This document shows positions 7,833 to 15,778 of a DNA stretch of 45,179 bases, in pieces (positions within the stretch are counted from its first letter, which is position 1; each line of letters starts with the position of its first letter). This DNA comes from Chloroflexota bacterium (lineage in GTDB: Bacteria; Chloroflexota; Anaerolineae; J036; Brachytrichaceae). Both the position numbers and the translations under genes were made by a program. Location of the stretch: NCBI GenBank assembly GCA_021788625.1, contig JAJYKL010000027.1, forward strand, positions 1-45,179, given 5' to 3'. The notes under the pieces were generated by a model that was not told where the DNA came from, did not search any database, and was given only the letters and a program-made list of their open reading frames with translations.

Positions 7833-9266
7833 CTATTTACTTTCCTTCGCGGTCGTGCCCAGGCCTACCGGTTCCAGAGGCAATGTGACGTCAATCGTCG
7901 TTCCCCGTCCTGGAGCGGACTGGATGATTAAGCGACCGCCCAGAATCTCGGCGCGCTCCTGGACGCCAGCCAGGCCTAATTGCCTACGCCCGCCTCGTTC
8001 ATACACCAGTGCGGGGTCGAATCCACTGCCATTATCATGAATCGTCAGCCACATGATTCGTGTATCCGCGCTAAAGCGAACTTCCTGTACAGTAGGGTCA
8101 CCATGCAGGTGACCGTTGTTGAGCGCTTCCTGGACAATACGGTAAGCTGCCGGCTTAAGCGCATCGTTGGCTGCCAAAACTTGTGGTCCATTCACACTTA
8201 CCTGTCGGCCGGTCTTGTGGCTATACTCGGATACAGCCTTGCGGATAGTACCAGCTATATCCAACTGCTGCAAATCTGGCAGGCGCAAGCCACTAGCCAT
8301 ATTGCGAACCTCACTGATAGAGCTTTGTAATGCTGTATGAATGAGATTCAGATCGAAGGCCATCACTTCAGGGTCTGGTGCCGGGTGCCCGGTTTGGAGC
8401 TGATCGACAGCTTGCCGTAGCGGTTCCATGCGCATTAAAGCAATCCCCAAATCCTGGGCTGGACCGTCATGCAATTCGGCTCCCAGGCGTCGCATGGCAG
8501 CTTCATTGACCTCAGCTGCATTGACCGCTGCGCGTTGTATTTGATGACGCGATTCAGCCAGATCGAGTTTCTGCCGCTCAATAGTGTCGTTGCCGCGCTT
8601 TACTAACCCGAACAGCAAGATATACATAACGAATGTTGCGATGCCAACCACCACCCATCCCTGTAATTGCGTTTCAAGGATAGATTGTCTCAGTATGTCA
8701 AGTGATTGGTAAAAGCTGGCAACAGCGATTATTTTATCGCCCGCTTCGTTACGCACGGGAAAGTATGTCTCAATCAAGTTACCTTGCTGCTGTGTTGTGG
8801 GAGCAAAATCCACATGTTGAGTGATCTCACTATAAATCCCTCCCTGCAAGGCCTGCATCATACCAGGCGTACGCATATTCGTTCCAGGTGGAATAGGTGT
8901 ATTGCTGTAGACCAATGTTCCATCCGTTTTTGCAATATGAAAGGCTACGAACTCACCTGAATGAATATTGGATTTGAGTAATTTGTCCAGATGTGCTTTC
9001 TGTTCAGGAGTAATGTTGCTCAAATCAGACAGTTCCCACAGGTGTGGCGCTACGGTGCTATCGACGAAAACGGCGATCACTTTCAGACTATTATCCAGCA
9101 CTTGCTGCTCAACGGCATAATTGATCCACCAGCCAATAATGAGGGCGCCAATAAACAAGATGATGGCACTGAGTAGCATAAACTGGCTGACCAGGGTCAA
9201 ACGGCGTAAACGCCCCTCAACCAACTTGATGATCGGTAGCTGTAATACCCTGCGTAAACTTACCAT
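7833..9266 (-). CDS. Sensor histidine kinase, NarX/DegS-type (HisKA_3)
   Basis: 477 residues. Membrane segments lie at about 24-50 and 203-222, enclosing an outside sensor domain of about 150 residues that resembles a Cache/PAS-like fold but shows no motif I recognise. A short coiled linker leads to the HisKA_3 dimerisation domain with phosphoacceptor H266 in ELHDGPAQDLG. The HATPase domain has the N-box YRIVQEALNNGHLHG, HDNGSGFD and QLGLAGVQERAEILGG. It phosphorylates the regulator encoded 6 bases downstream. Its ATG overlaps the stop of the radical-SAM gene by 7 bases, so translation is likely coupled. That ties a membrane sensor to a gene with an SOS-type operator. Confidence 0.93.
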   Translation of the reverse strand: MVSLRRVLQLPIIKLVEGRLRRLTLVSQFMLLSAIILFIGALIIGWWINYAVEQQVLDNSLKVIAVFVDSTVAPHLWELSDLSNITPEQKAHLDKLLKSNIHSGEFVAFHIAKTDGTLVYSNTPIPPGTNMRTPGMMQALQGGIYSEITQHVDFAPTTQQQGNLIETYFPVRNEAGDKIIAVASFYQSLDILRQSILETQLQGWVVVGIATFVMYILLFGLVKRGNDTIERQKLDLAESRHQIQRAAVNAAEVNEAAMRRLGAELHDGPAQDLGIALMRMEPLRQAVDQLQTGHPAPDPEVMAFDLNLIHTALQSSISEVRNMASGLRLPDLQQLDIAGTIRKAVSEYSHKTGRQVSVNGPQVLAANDALKPAAYRIVQEALNNGHLHGDPTVQEVRFSADTRIMWLTIHDNGSGFDPALVYERGGRRQLGLAGVQERAEILGGRLIIQSAPGRGTTIDVTLPLEPVGLGTTAKESK

Positions 9267-10546
9267 AACGTAAGCTGCCTTGGTGGGCGATGCCCATCCA
9301 GCAAGATGAAAGGTGCTGCGCGAGATGCTATCACACCAGTTCGTTGCAGGTCTCGAAGGTCATGTAGTGTCCTGTGGCGGCGTGCAAGCAAAACATCTTC
9401 AACACTTTGCGGACCAATCCCAGGGACACGCAGCAGCGTCTGCCGATCCGCAGTATTCACCTCTATCGGATTCTCTGCCAGGTTTATCTGAGCCCATGCA
9501 ATCTTTGGGTCCACGCTGAGAGGTAAATTGCCGCCTGTACTAAATGGTAAGTCTTCCAGATCGAAGCCATAGTCTCGAAGAAGAAATGAAGACTGGTACA
9601 GGCGGAATTCACGCATGGGGTTCTCCGGTGGATGGTTTTCGAACGGTGTGTCCATCACCGGGTGGAATGCTGAGTAATAGACTCGCGAAAGTCGGAGTTT
9701 CTTAAGTAGCTCCGCACTGATGCTCATGATCTCCAAATCGCTCTCATCCGTACCGCCAATAACAAATTGGGTGACCGACGACGGCCAGCGACCGTGCCAG
9801 CCATACTGGTCTGGCAGTGTGCGGCGAATATCGTTCACCCACTGCAGTGGCTTAAGAAGTTCATCTATAAAAACCTTATGCGGTGCCAATTGAGCCAGGC
9901 GTGCTGAATTGGGTGCCTCCAGATTCACGGAGACACGATTGGCCAGTTGCATCGAACGTTCCACTTGCGCACGTTCGGCTCCGGGCATGATCTTAAGATG
10001 AAGATAGCCGGTATAGCCCATCTTTCGGCGCAGGATTTCCGCTGTGTCTATCAACCTGTCCTGCGTTTTAACGCCGCCGCCTGCTATACCGGAGCTGAGG
10101 AAAAACCCCTCTGCCGCATGTGAACGATATAGCTCCATGAAGGACGACGCCATCTCATTGGGTTGGAATGTAGCCCGCCGGAAATCACGGCCGGAACGGA
10201 ACGGGCAATAGTAACAGTTTCGTTCGCATGCCGAAGTGAGTAATGTCTTGAGCAAGGCAATCTGTTTTCCGCCAGGCATAACGGCATATGAGATACCTAA
10301 TGAGTCTCGCTTGCCTTTTATAGAGGTGTCTGACGCGGTTGTACTGAGTGGTTGCCTTTGTTCAACCGGCGAACTACGGCAGGATGCTGTGGGATATGCG
10401 AATGGTGAGCATGTATGGTAAGCGCTACGCTCCTCTCGTAAACTGACCTGACTTACAGAATTCGTGGGCTGGACCATTACATGCTCCTCGGAAGGTTCCA
10501 GGAACATATAGTTGGCAAACAGCTCAAGTTTGGCCGTTGCGTCCAT
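9260..10546 (-). CDS. Radical-SAM DNA repair/modification protein with helix-hairpin-helix (TIGR03916-like)
   Basis: 428 residues. C107, C111 and C114 (CERNCYYC) form the CxxxCxxC site for a 4Fe-4S cluster. EGFFLSSGIAGGG and YLHLKIMPGA match the family described as putative DNA modification/repair radical-SAM protein, normally paired with a uracil-DNA-glycosylase-like partner. Residues about 370-400 (VNTADRQTLLRVPGIGPQS) form a helix-hairpin-helix DNA-binding unit. Residues 22-82 are a Ser/Pro-rich stretch that looks like an insertion between the usual N-terminal helix (KLELFANYM) and the core. No partner gene is found in the window. The stop overlaps the kinase start. The ATG at 10546 has AGGAG only 2 bases away, too close to serve as a ribosome site, while TATAAT sits 7 bases upstream, pointing to a leaderless mRNA. 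An SOS box abuts the -10. The reaction catalysed is unknown. Confidence 0.88.
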   Translation of the reverse strand: MDATAKLELFANYMFLEPSEEHVMVQPTNSVSQVSLREERSAYHTCSPFAYPTASCRSSPVEQRQPLSTTASDTSIKGKRDSLGISYAVMPGGKQIALLKTLLTSACERNCYYCPFRSGRDFRRATFQPNEMASSFMELYRSHAAEGFFLSSGIAGGGVKTQDRLIDTAEILRRKMGYTGYLHLKIMPGAERAQVERSMQLANRVSVNLEAPNSARLAQLAPHKVFIDELLKPLQWVNDIRRTLPDQYGWHGRWPSSVTQFVIGGTDESDLEIMSISAELLKKLRLSRVYYSAFHPVMDTPFENHPPENPMREFRLYQSSFLLRDYGFDLEDLPFSTGGNLPLSVDPKIAWAQINLAENPIEVNTADRQTLLRVPGIGPQSVEDVLLARRHRTLHDLRDLQRTGVIASRAAPFILLDGHRPPRQLTLW

Positions 10547-10553
10547 ATCTCCT

Positions 10554-10574
10554 ATTATAGAACTAATGTTCTGA
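10554..10574 (-). promoter_or_regulatory. SOS-type (LexA/DinR) operator and -10 of the radical-SAM/two-component operon
   Basis: On the minus strand AGAACATTAGTTCT (10572-10559) is a perfect inverted repeat of the GAAC-N4-GTTC type bound by LexA/DinR in Gram-positive bacteria. Its last base is also the first base of a consensus TATAAT (10559-10554). Seven bases separate the -10 from the ATG. No good -35 is visible. The same 19-base block stands before the SRAP gene. Confidence 0.8.
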
Positions 10575-10726
10575 TAAGAATGGATGCATGTCGGCGCCTT
10601 TCTACCCTCCTACAGCTAATGACCTGTTATCAAAGATTGCGTGTCGTTCCAGATATAACGCCGGTTGCATCGAGCTAAAGGACGCTCAGGATTTTGATCA
10701 GGAAGGGTCTTGCTCCAGGTTGAGTA

Positions 10727-10742
10727 TCTGACCATGGTCAGA
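10727..10742. promoter_or_regulatory. Perfect 16-base palindrome downstream of the MFS gene
   Basis: TCTGACCATGGTCAGA is a perfect palindrome lying 24 bases after the MFS stop and about 180 bases upstream of the radical-SAM start. It could be an operator, or a 6-bp stem with a CATG loop. No T-run follows on the minus strand, so terminator function is doubtful. Confidence 0.35.
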
Positions 10743-10765
10743 ATCATTTCACTGGCGAATCGCGC

Positions 10766-12046
10766 CTAGGAGTTACGTTTTTTTGCCAACCAGGGCACTG
10801 GTAGCGGAATGATCACAAGCGTGCTGGTGATGAACATGATCGCAGCGATGGCGTAGAGAGCAACGTAACCAGCCGAAGACGACCTGAACGCAGCGTTCAA
10901 GGGATCAATGATCACTCCGCCAAGAAGACGTGCGATGGCACTCCCCCCTGCTGTGGCGATGTTGGCGACACCCAGGTAGCGCGCTGCCTCGTCGCGCGGC
11001 ACGATATCGGTAATGAGGGCCCAGTTAGCGCTTAAAAACATGCCGATACCCATGCCAATCACCATCCCAGCGATCGTGATGTAGGTGAGGTTTTGCATGA
11101 AAAGGATGATGAGAGTGCCCAGGCTAGCGATCACTCCAGCAATAATCACCAGAGGCTTTCGACCGATGCGGTCGGCCAACCAGCCGGCTGGGATGGATAC
11201 GACCACCAGGGCGGCACCCAGAACTGTTGAAAGCTGACCAATGAAGCGCTGCGCATCGTCCTGCCTCAGCCCGATTACCTTGATGACGTAAAACAACAGA
11301 AACGTGTTCAGGGCAATGAACGCACCCCAGAACAGCAGACGATTGGCGAACCACCAACTGAAGGCGGGGTGAGCGCGCAAATCAATTGTGAACGCCCGCG
11401 CAATTGCTTTTTGAATACTAACAGGTGACTGATCATTGAAAGTGCCTGGCACCTCACGTGCTGTAAATGATGTAATGATCAGAGCGATGATAAACACGGC
11501 TGCGGGTACACCTATCGCTGCCAGAATCGCCGTGTGGCCCCACTGGGGGTATTGACCAACCAGCTGCCCGGCGATCAACCGGCCGACGAGCAGTGCCAGA
11601 ATATCAAAAGTTGCTTTGATGCTGGATGCCTGACCGCGTTGTGCCTCGGGTACGTGATCGGGAATGAGAGCCTGCCATGGTCCTTGCACGGTGTTGGAGG
11701 CAACCTGTATAAGTAAAACCCCTATGACCAAAAATGTAAACTCAGGTGCCAGCGCGATAAGCAAGAGGCAGATGATGACCATGAACGTCCCTACAGTGAA
11801 GTAGGGCAGCCGCCTGCCCCAGCGCGATCGTGTCCGATCTGACAGGACACCGACAACTGGCTGCACCAGGATGGCCACTATCAGACCGGCAAATGTAGTG
11901 AAACCGAGTGCTGTATTCGGGCGGTCAGGGGCGAGATGGAGAACCTGGAAACCCAACACCGATGGCTCAAGTGTGTTGGAGAGCATGGTAAGTGCGAAAC
12001 CGAAGGTGGTAATGGCCAGCAGTCGCGGCAGGGAGAGCTTATTCAT
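10766..12046 (-). CDS. Major facilitator superfamily transporter (sugar-type, MFS_2-like)
   Basis: 426 residues with about 12 hydrophobic segments, the standard length. The motif GVLSDRTRSRWGRRLPYF after the second segment is the signature-A loop in the form seen in GPH/SLC45-like sugar carriers. A second copy (GWLADRIGRKPLV) follows the middle loop, marking the start of the second six-helix half. It is an inner-membrane secondary transporter, probably for a sugar or glycoside, with the substrate unknown. The start lies 33 bases downstream of the TIM-barrel gene on the same strand, so the two are likely one operon. No clear ribosome site is seen before the ATG at 12046. Confidence 0.88.
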   Translation of the reverse strand: MNKLSLPRLLAITTFGFALTMLSNTLEPSVLGFQVLHLAPDRPNTALGFTTFAGLIVAILVQPVVGVLSDRTRSRWGRRLPYFTVGTFMVIICLLLIALAPEFTFLVIGVLLIQVASNTVQGPWQALIPDHVPEAQRGQASSIKATFDILALLVGRLIAGQLVGQYPQWGHTAILAAIGVPAAVFIIALIITSFTAREVPGTFNDQSPVSIQKAIARAFTIDLRAHPAFSWWFANRLLFWGAFIALNTFLLFYVIKVIGLRQDDAQRFIGQLSTVLGAALVVVSIPAGWLADRIGRKPLVIIAGVIASLGTLIILFMQNLTYITIAGMVIGMGIGMFLSANWALITDIVPRDEAARYLGVANIATAGGSAIARLLGGVIIDPLNAAFRSSSAGYVALYAIAAIMFITSTLVIIPLPVPWLAKKRNS

Positions 12047-12079
12047 GATGTGGTTGGCGTTGAGAGGAGATATAGGGTG

Positions 12080-12976
12080 CTAAGCGATCGGTAAAGCTGG
12101 GCGTGTGCGCCGTATGGTCTCCAGCGAGTTGAGCGCTTCATCGATACCCAGTTCAAATATGAGAGGACCTTGGAACCCAGCCAGTGCCAGGCGATCCAGT
12201 ATTGGACCCACCTGCAGATCACCACGACCAAGCTGCTGGTGGTCCTTTCCGTAGGTAATCGGCGTGGAGGGATTCCACCTCGGCGCGTCGTGCAGGTGTA
12301 TCTGTGCCAAACGTGGCAGGCAGCGTTCGAGCGCCATGTTCAGATCGATATTGCCGGAAAAACCAGATAGAACGTGCCCCGTGTCCAGGCATAGCGAGAG
12401 ATCGAGTGCCTCTGCCAGCTCTAATGTCAGGTCGCTGGGAAATTCGATGGTCTCTACTGCCAGTTTGCGGCTGGGAAGGCCAGTCTCACCGAGGATACGG
12501 CGAATACTATCAAGCGCAGCCGATTGGAACTGACGCAGAATGAGCGCATGTGCCTGATCGGGCAAGCTCATGCGATAGAACTCCGCGGCGAGAGACCCAG
12601 TGGCGTGCAGCACGTAATCCTCAGGATCCAGGATGCGGGTGGCGTTGATCACGTCCACTATTGCCTTGACGGAGCCGAGTCGCACTGACGTGAGCGGTGT
12701 GGAAAGCTCCACGGACCATAAAGGCAAGTGCAACGTGTAGCCAAGATTCAGCTCGCTCTTGAGAGCGGCCAGACGCTCGATCTGGTCCGGCGAATAAGCT
12801 GAAGGGAAAAACAGAACCAGGTCACCACCCAGCTCAATGGTCTTCAGCCCACTTTGAGCAACCCGTCTGGTAAGCTCTGCGTGATCAAAGTGAACAACAT
12901 GTTGAAGGAGCGTCTCCGCTGGCACACCAGTGGGAACGAGTAACGCCATTTGCAGTTCCATGATCCCAAAGCGCAT
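12080..12976 (-). CDS. Xylose-isomerase-like TIM-barrel protein (AP-endonuclease 2 family)
   Basis: 298 residues. The core is a sugar-phosphate isomerase/epimerase-like TIM barrel with likely metal ligands E in AVETIEF, D and H in LCLDTGHV, H in IHLHDAP and a final E in IFELG. Such proteins act as keto-sugar epimerases, hydroxypyruvate isomerases or, in the CbiR group, as cobamide phosphodiesterases; the sequence alone does not decide. The start at 12976 (MRFGIMELQ) is preferred over the ATG at 13033 because TATAAT stands 7 bases before it, implying a leaderless transcript. The longer version would also almost reach the divergent trmFO. The gene probably forms an operon with the MFS transporter downstream, so a sugar or glycoside substrate is plausible. 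Confidence 0.75.
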   Translation of the reverse strand: MRFGIMELQMALLVPTGVPAETLLQHVVHFDHAELTRRVAQSGLKTIELGGDLVLFFPSAYSPDQIERLAALKSELNLGYTLHLPLWSVELSTPLTSVRLGSVKAIVDVINATRILDPEDYVLHATGSLAAEFYRMSLPDQAHALILRQFQSAALDSIRRILGETGLPSRKLAVETIEFPSDLTLELAEALDLSLCLDTGHVLSGFSGNIDLNMALERCLPRLAQIHLHDAPRWNPSTPITYGKDHQQLGRGDLQVGPILDRLALAGFQGPLIFELGIDEALNSLETIRRTRPALPIA

Positions 12977-12983
12977 GGCTTGG

Positions 12984-12989
12984 ATTATA
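12984..12989 (-). promoter_or_regulatory. -10 box (TATAAT) of the TIM-barrel/MFS operon
   Basis: A consensus TATAAT reads on the minus strand with seven bases (CCAAGCC) before the ATG at 12976. There is no ribosome site in between, so the transcript is probably leaderless. No convincing -35 is seen. Confidence 0.55.
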
Positions 12990-13042
12990 AGATGAGTGAG
13001 ATAAACAGACCGAGAGCAGCGGGGTGATAGCATTAGCGATCA

Positions 13043-14485
13043 ATGAATGAAGTGACGGTTGTGGGTGGAGGCCTGGCGGGCTCAGAGGCCGCCTGGCAGG
13101 CAGCCCAGCGTGGCGTACGGGTTCGTCTTTTCGAAATGCGTCCACGCAAGATGACCCCAGCACACACCACAGGCCGTCTGGCAGAGCTGATCTGCAGCAA
13201 TTCTCTGGGTTCGAACCTGATTGATCGGGCTCCGGGACTGCTTAAGCACGAGCTGCGTGTCTATGGATCGTTGCTGATGGAATGCGCTGCACAAGCGGCC
13301 GTACCGGCGGGTGGGGCGTTGGCCGTGGATCGCGAAGCATTCGCTGAAGCTGTGACGAACTCCATAGAGCGAAACCCTGCTATCGAAGTGGTTCGTGAAG
13401 AAGTGACACATATACCGGATGGACCAACTGTGATAGCTTCCGGGCCTCTTACGTCAGATACCCTGGCTTCTGACATAGCTCGCTTGATCGGCAACGAGTA
13501 TCTGTACTTTTGGGACGCCATTGCACCGATCGTAACTTTTGATTCGATTGACTTCGGCATGGCGTTTCGTGCATCGCGTTATGGCGTACATGGCGATGGC
13601 ACCGTCACTGAGCCGGGTGAACATCCTGGCGAAGGTGACTACATCAACTGCCCACTTTCGCGAGATGAGTATTCAACGTTCGTCAATGCGCTGCTCACGG
13701 CTGAGACGGCTGTTCTACATGACTTCGAGTTACGCAACGATAAGTTTTTTGAAGGATGCCTGCCGATCGAGGTGATGGCACGTCGGGGGCGCGATGCCTT
13801 GGCCTACGGCCCGATGCGTCCTGTAGGCATCAAAGACCCACGCTCCGGGCACCGACCATATGCGGTGGTTCAACTGCGGCAAGACAACGCCACCGGTTCA
13901 CTCTACAACCTGGTGGGCTTCCAGACGAACCTGAAGTATTCTGAACAGGATCGCGTTTTGCGACTGATACCTGGGCTTCAACATGCAGAGTTTGTTCGCT
14001 ACGGACAGATGCACCGCAATACGTTCATCAATTCTCCACTGCTGCTGGATGCCACATTACAGTTCAAGCCTGGTGCGGCTGGTAAGCGGCCTTTGTTTTT
14101 TGCCGGGCAGATCATTGGCGCCGAAGGTTATGTTGGCAATGCTGCTACCGGGTTGCTGGCGGGATACAATGTGGCCCGCATGGCACAGGGCCAAGACCTG
14201 CTCGAGCTTCCGCGCACGACCATGCTGGGGGCATTGTGCCATTACATTGCACACTCCGATCCAGCCAGCTTTCAGCCGATGAAGGCTGCGTATGGTTTAT
14301 TGCCACCTTTGAGCGATCCACCGCGTGATAAACGCATCCGCTCGAGGCTGTACACTGAGCGCGCCATCCACGATCTGCACGCCTACCTTGCGAACTCAGA
14401 CGATGCATTGTCTAGAGCCATCGGTGCGGAATGGTCCGACACCAGTATACTTTTGCCAATGTTGCCTAAGGAGGATAAGAGATGA
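13043..14485 (+). CDS. trmFO: Methylenetetrahydrofolate-tRNA-(uracil-5-)-methyltransferase
   Basis: 480 residues, slightly longer than typical TrmFO. The enzyme makes 5-methyluridine at position 54 of tRNA using methylenetetrahydrofolate and FAD. The N-terminus has the FAD-binding [10 protein letters not shown] (8-17), then FEMRP and the strongly conserved [11 protein letters not shown] segment. [14 protein letters not shown] and [23 protein letters not shown] are further family signatures. No ribosome site precedes the ATG at 13043; TAGCAT (13028-13033) lies 9 bases upstream and could be the -10 of a leaderless transcript. The stop overlaps the start of the aminotransferase gene (ATGA), so the two are co-translated. 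The intergenic space to the divergent TIM-barrel gene is only 66 bases. Confidence 0.96.
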   Translation: MNEVTVVGGGLAGSEAAWQAAQRGVRVRLFEMRPRKMTPAHTTGRLAELICSNSLGSNLIDRAPGLLKHELRVYGSLLMECAAQAAVPAGGALAVDREAFAEAVTNSIERNPAIEVVREEVTHIPDGPTVIASGPLTSDTLASDIARLIGNEYLYFWDAIAPIVTFDSIDFGMAFRASRYGVHGDGTVTEPGEHPGEGDYINCPLSRDEYSTFVNALLTAETAVLHDFELRNDKFFEGCLPIEVMARRGRDALAYGPMRPVGIKDPRSGHRPYAVVQLRQDNATGSLYNLVGFQTNLKYSEQDRVLRLIPGLQHAEFVRYGQMHRNTFINSPLLLDATLQFKPGAAGKRPLFFAGQIIGAEGYVGNAATGLLAGYNVARMAQGQDLLELPRTTMLGALCHYIAHSDPASFQPMKAAYGLLPPLSDPPRDKRIRSRLYTERAIHDLHAYLANSDDALSRAIGAEWSDTSILLPMLPKEDKR

Positions 14486-15639
14486 TAACGCCTGCACAAC
14501 GGATGTCGGTGGTGAAGCCTTACGTGTTTGCCAAAATGAACAAGCGCAAAGACGAATTAAAGGCTGGTGGCATGGACATCATCGCCCTGGATATGGGATC
14601 ACCTGACCTGCCTCCCACCGATTTCATTGTCGACACTTTGGTGACCTCGGCTCGTAACCCCAACAAACACGGGTACGGAGGATTCACCGGCTCAGCAGCG
14701 TTCCGTAAGTCATTTGCGCAGTATTACGCGCGGCGTTTTAATGTGAAATTGGATGCAGAGAAGGAAGTGCTGCCGTTATTAGGATCGAAGGAAGGTATAT
14801 ATCACACTGCCTTTGCCTACTTGAACCCAGGCGACTATGCTCTGGTACCGGATCCCGGCTACCCAACCTATACAGCCGGCACTGAGATTGCCGGTGGTAC
14901 ACCCTACTTCATGCCATTACTGAAAGAGAACAATTGGCTGCCAGACCTGAATGCAATCCCAGCCAATGTGCTGGCCAAATCCAAGTTAATGTGGTTGAAC
15001 TACCCAAATAACCCTACTACGGGAACGGCGCCATTATCCTATTTCGAGCAGGTCGTAACATTCTGTAAACAGCACAACATATTGCTATGCCACGATAATC
15101 CATACTGCGAGAATGGCTACGATGGCTACATCGCCCCCAGTGTATTACAGGTTCAAGGGTCAAAGGACATTGCCGTTGAGTTCTTCTCGCTCTCCAAGAG
15201 CCACAACATGGCTGGTATGCGTGTCGGTGTGATCCTTGGTAACTCAGAAGCGGTCCGATTAATAGGCATGCTTAAGTCCAATGTGGATTCAGGTCCATTT
15301 ATCGGCATTCAAGATGCCACTATTACTGCCTTAACCGGCGACCAGGAATGGTTGTACGATCGGCAGGAAACCTATAAGGAACGTCGCGATCTGGTCGTAA
15401 CTGGGTTACGAGCGGTTGGGTGCGAGCTGGATGTGCCACAAGCTACCATCTATGTCTGGGCACGCATTCCGAGTCAGTATAATACTTCCGCCGAGTGGGC
15501 TGAATACCTGCTGGAAAAGAAAGGCATCTCACTCACTCCAGGGTCGGCCTTCGGTGCACATGGTGAGGGATATGTGCGTATTTCGCTGGGCACATCCACC
15601 AAGCGCATCAAAGAAGCTATGGACCGCATCGCATCCTGA
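14482..15639 (+). CDS. PLP-dependent aminotransferase class I/II, LL-diaminopimelate aminotransferase-like
   Basis: 385 residues, fold type I. Key residues visible are the PLP-lysine K239 in [15 protein letters not shown]205 in [16 protein letters not shown] (173-181) and R at the C-terminal carboxylate site (YVRISLG). The overall pattern (NMGSPD-like start, SKEGI, DPGYPTY) resembles DapL, which converts tetrahydrodipicolinate directly to LL-diaminopimelate for lysine and cell-wall synthesis. Alanine and other aspartate-type transaminases look similar, so the exact substrate is not certain. AAGGAGG stands 9 bases before the ATG, one of the strongest ribosome sites in the window, inside the end of trmFO. 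The 4-base overlap with trmFO shows coupling of two otherwise unrelated functions. Confidence 0.85.
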   Translation: MITPAQRMSVVKPYVFAKMNKRKDELKAGGMDIIALDMGSPDLPPTDFIVDTLVTSARNPNKHGYGGFTGSAAFRKSFAQYYARRFNVKLDAEKEVLPLLGSKEGIYHTAFAYLNPGDYALVPDPGYPTYTAGTEIAGGTPYFMPLLKENNWLPDLNAIPANVLAKSKLMWLNYPNNPTTGTAPLSYFEQVVTFCKQHNILLCHDNPYCENGYDGYIAPSVLQVQGSKDIAVEFFSLSKSHNMAGMRVGVILGNSEAVRLIGMLKSNVDSGPFIGIQDATITALTGDQEWLYDRQETYKERRDLVVTGLRAVGCELDVPQATIYVWARIPSQYNTSAEWAEYLLEKKGISLTPGSAFGAHGEGYVRISLGTSTKRIKEAMDRIAS

Positions 15640-15710
15640 GGCAGCCACTTAATGACCTGCTTGCATGCTATGCCCGTCGTATTTCGTTGGCGTTGATATA
15701 TTATGTCATC

Positions 15711-15738
15711 TTGTCGCGACGCATTGATCGCGTACAAT
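15711..15738 (+). promoter_or_regulatory. Candidate promoter of hflX
   Basis: TTGTCG (15711-15716), 16 bases, then TACAAT (15733-15738). The expected start near 15745 gives a leader of about 34 bases. AAGGAG at 15749-15754 lies 24 bases before the ATG, too far for a normal ribosome site. Confidence 0.4.
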
Positions 15739-15778
15739 TGGTAATGATAAGGAGATAAATCGACTCGATAAGTTATTT

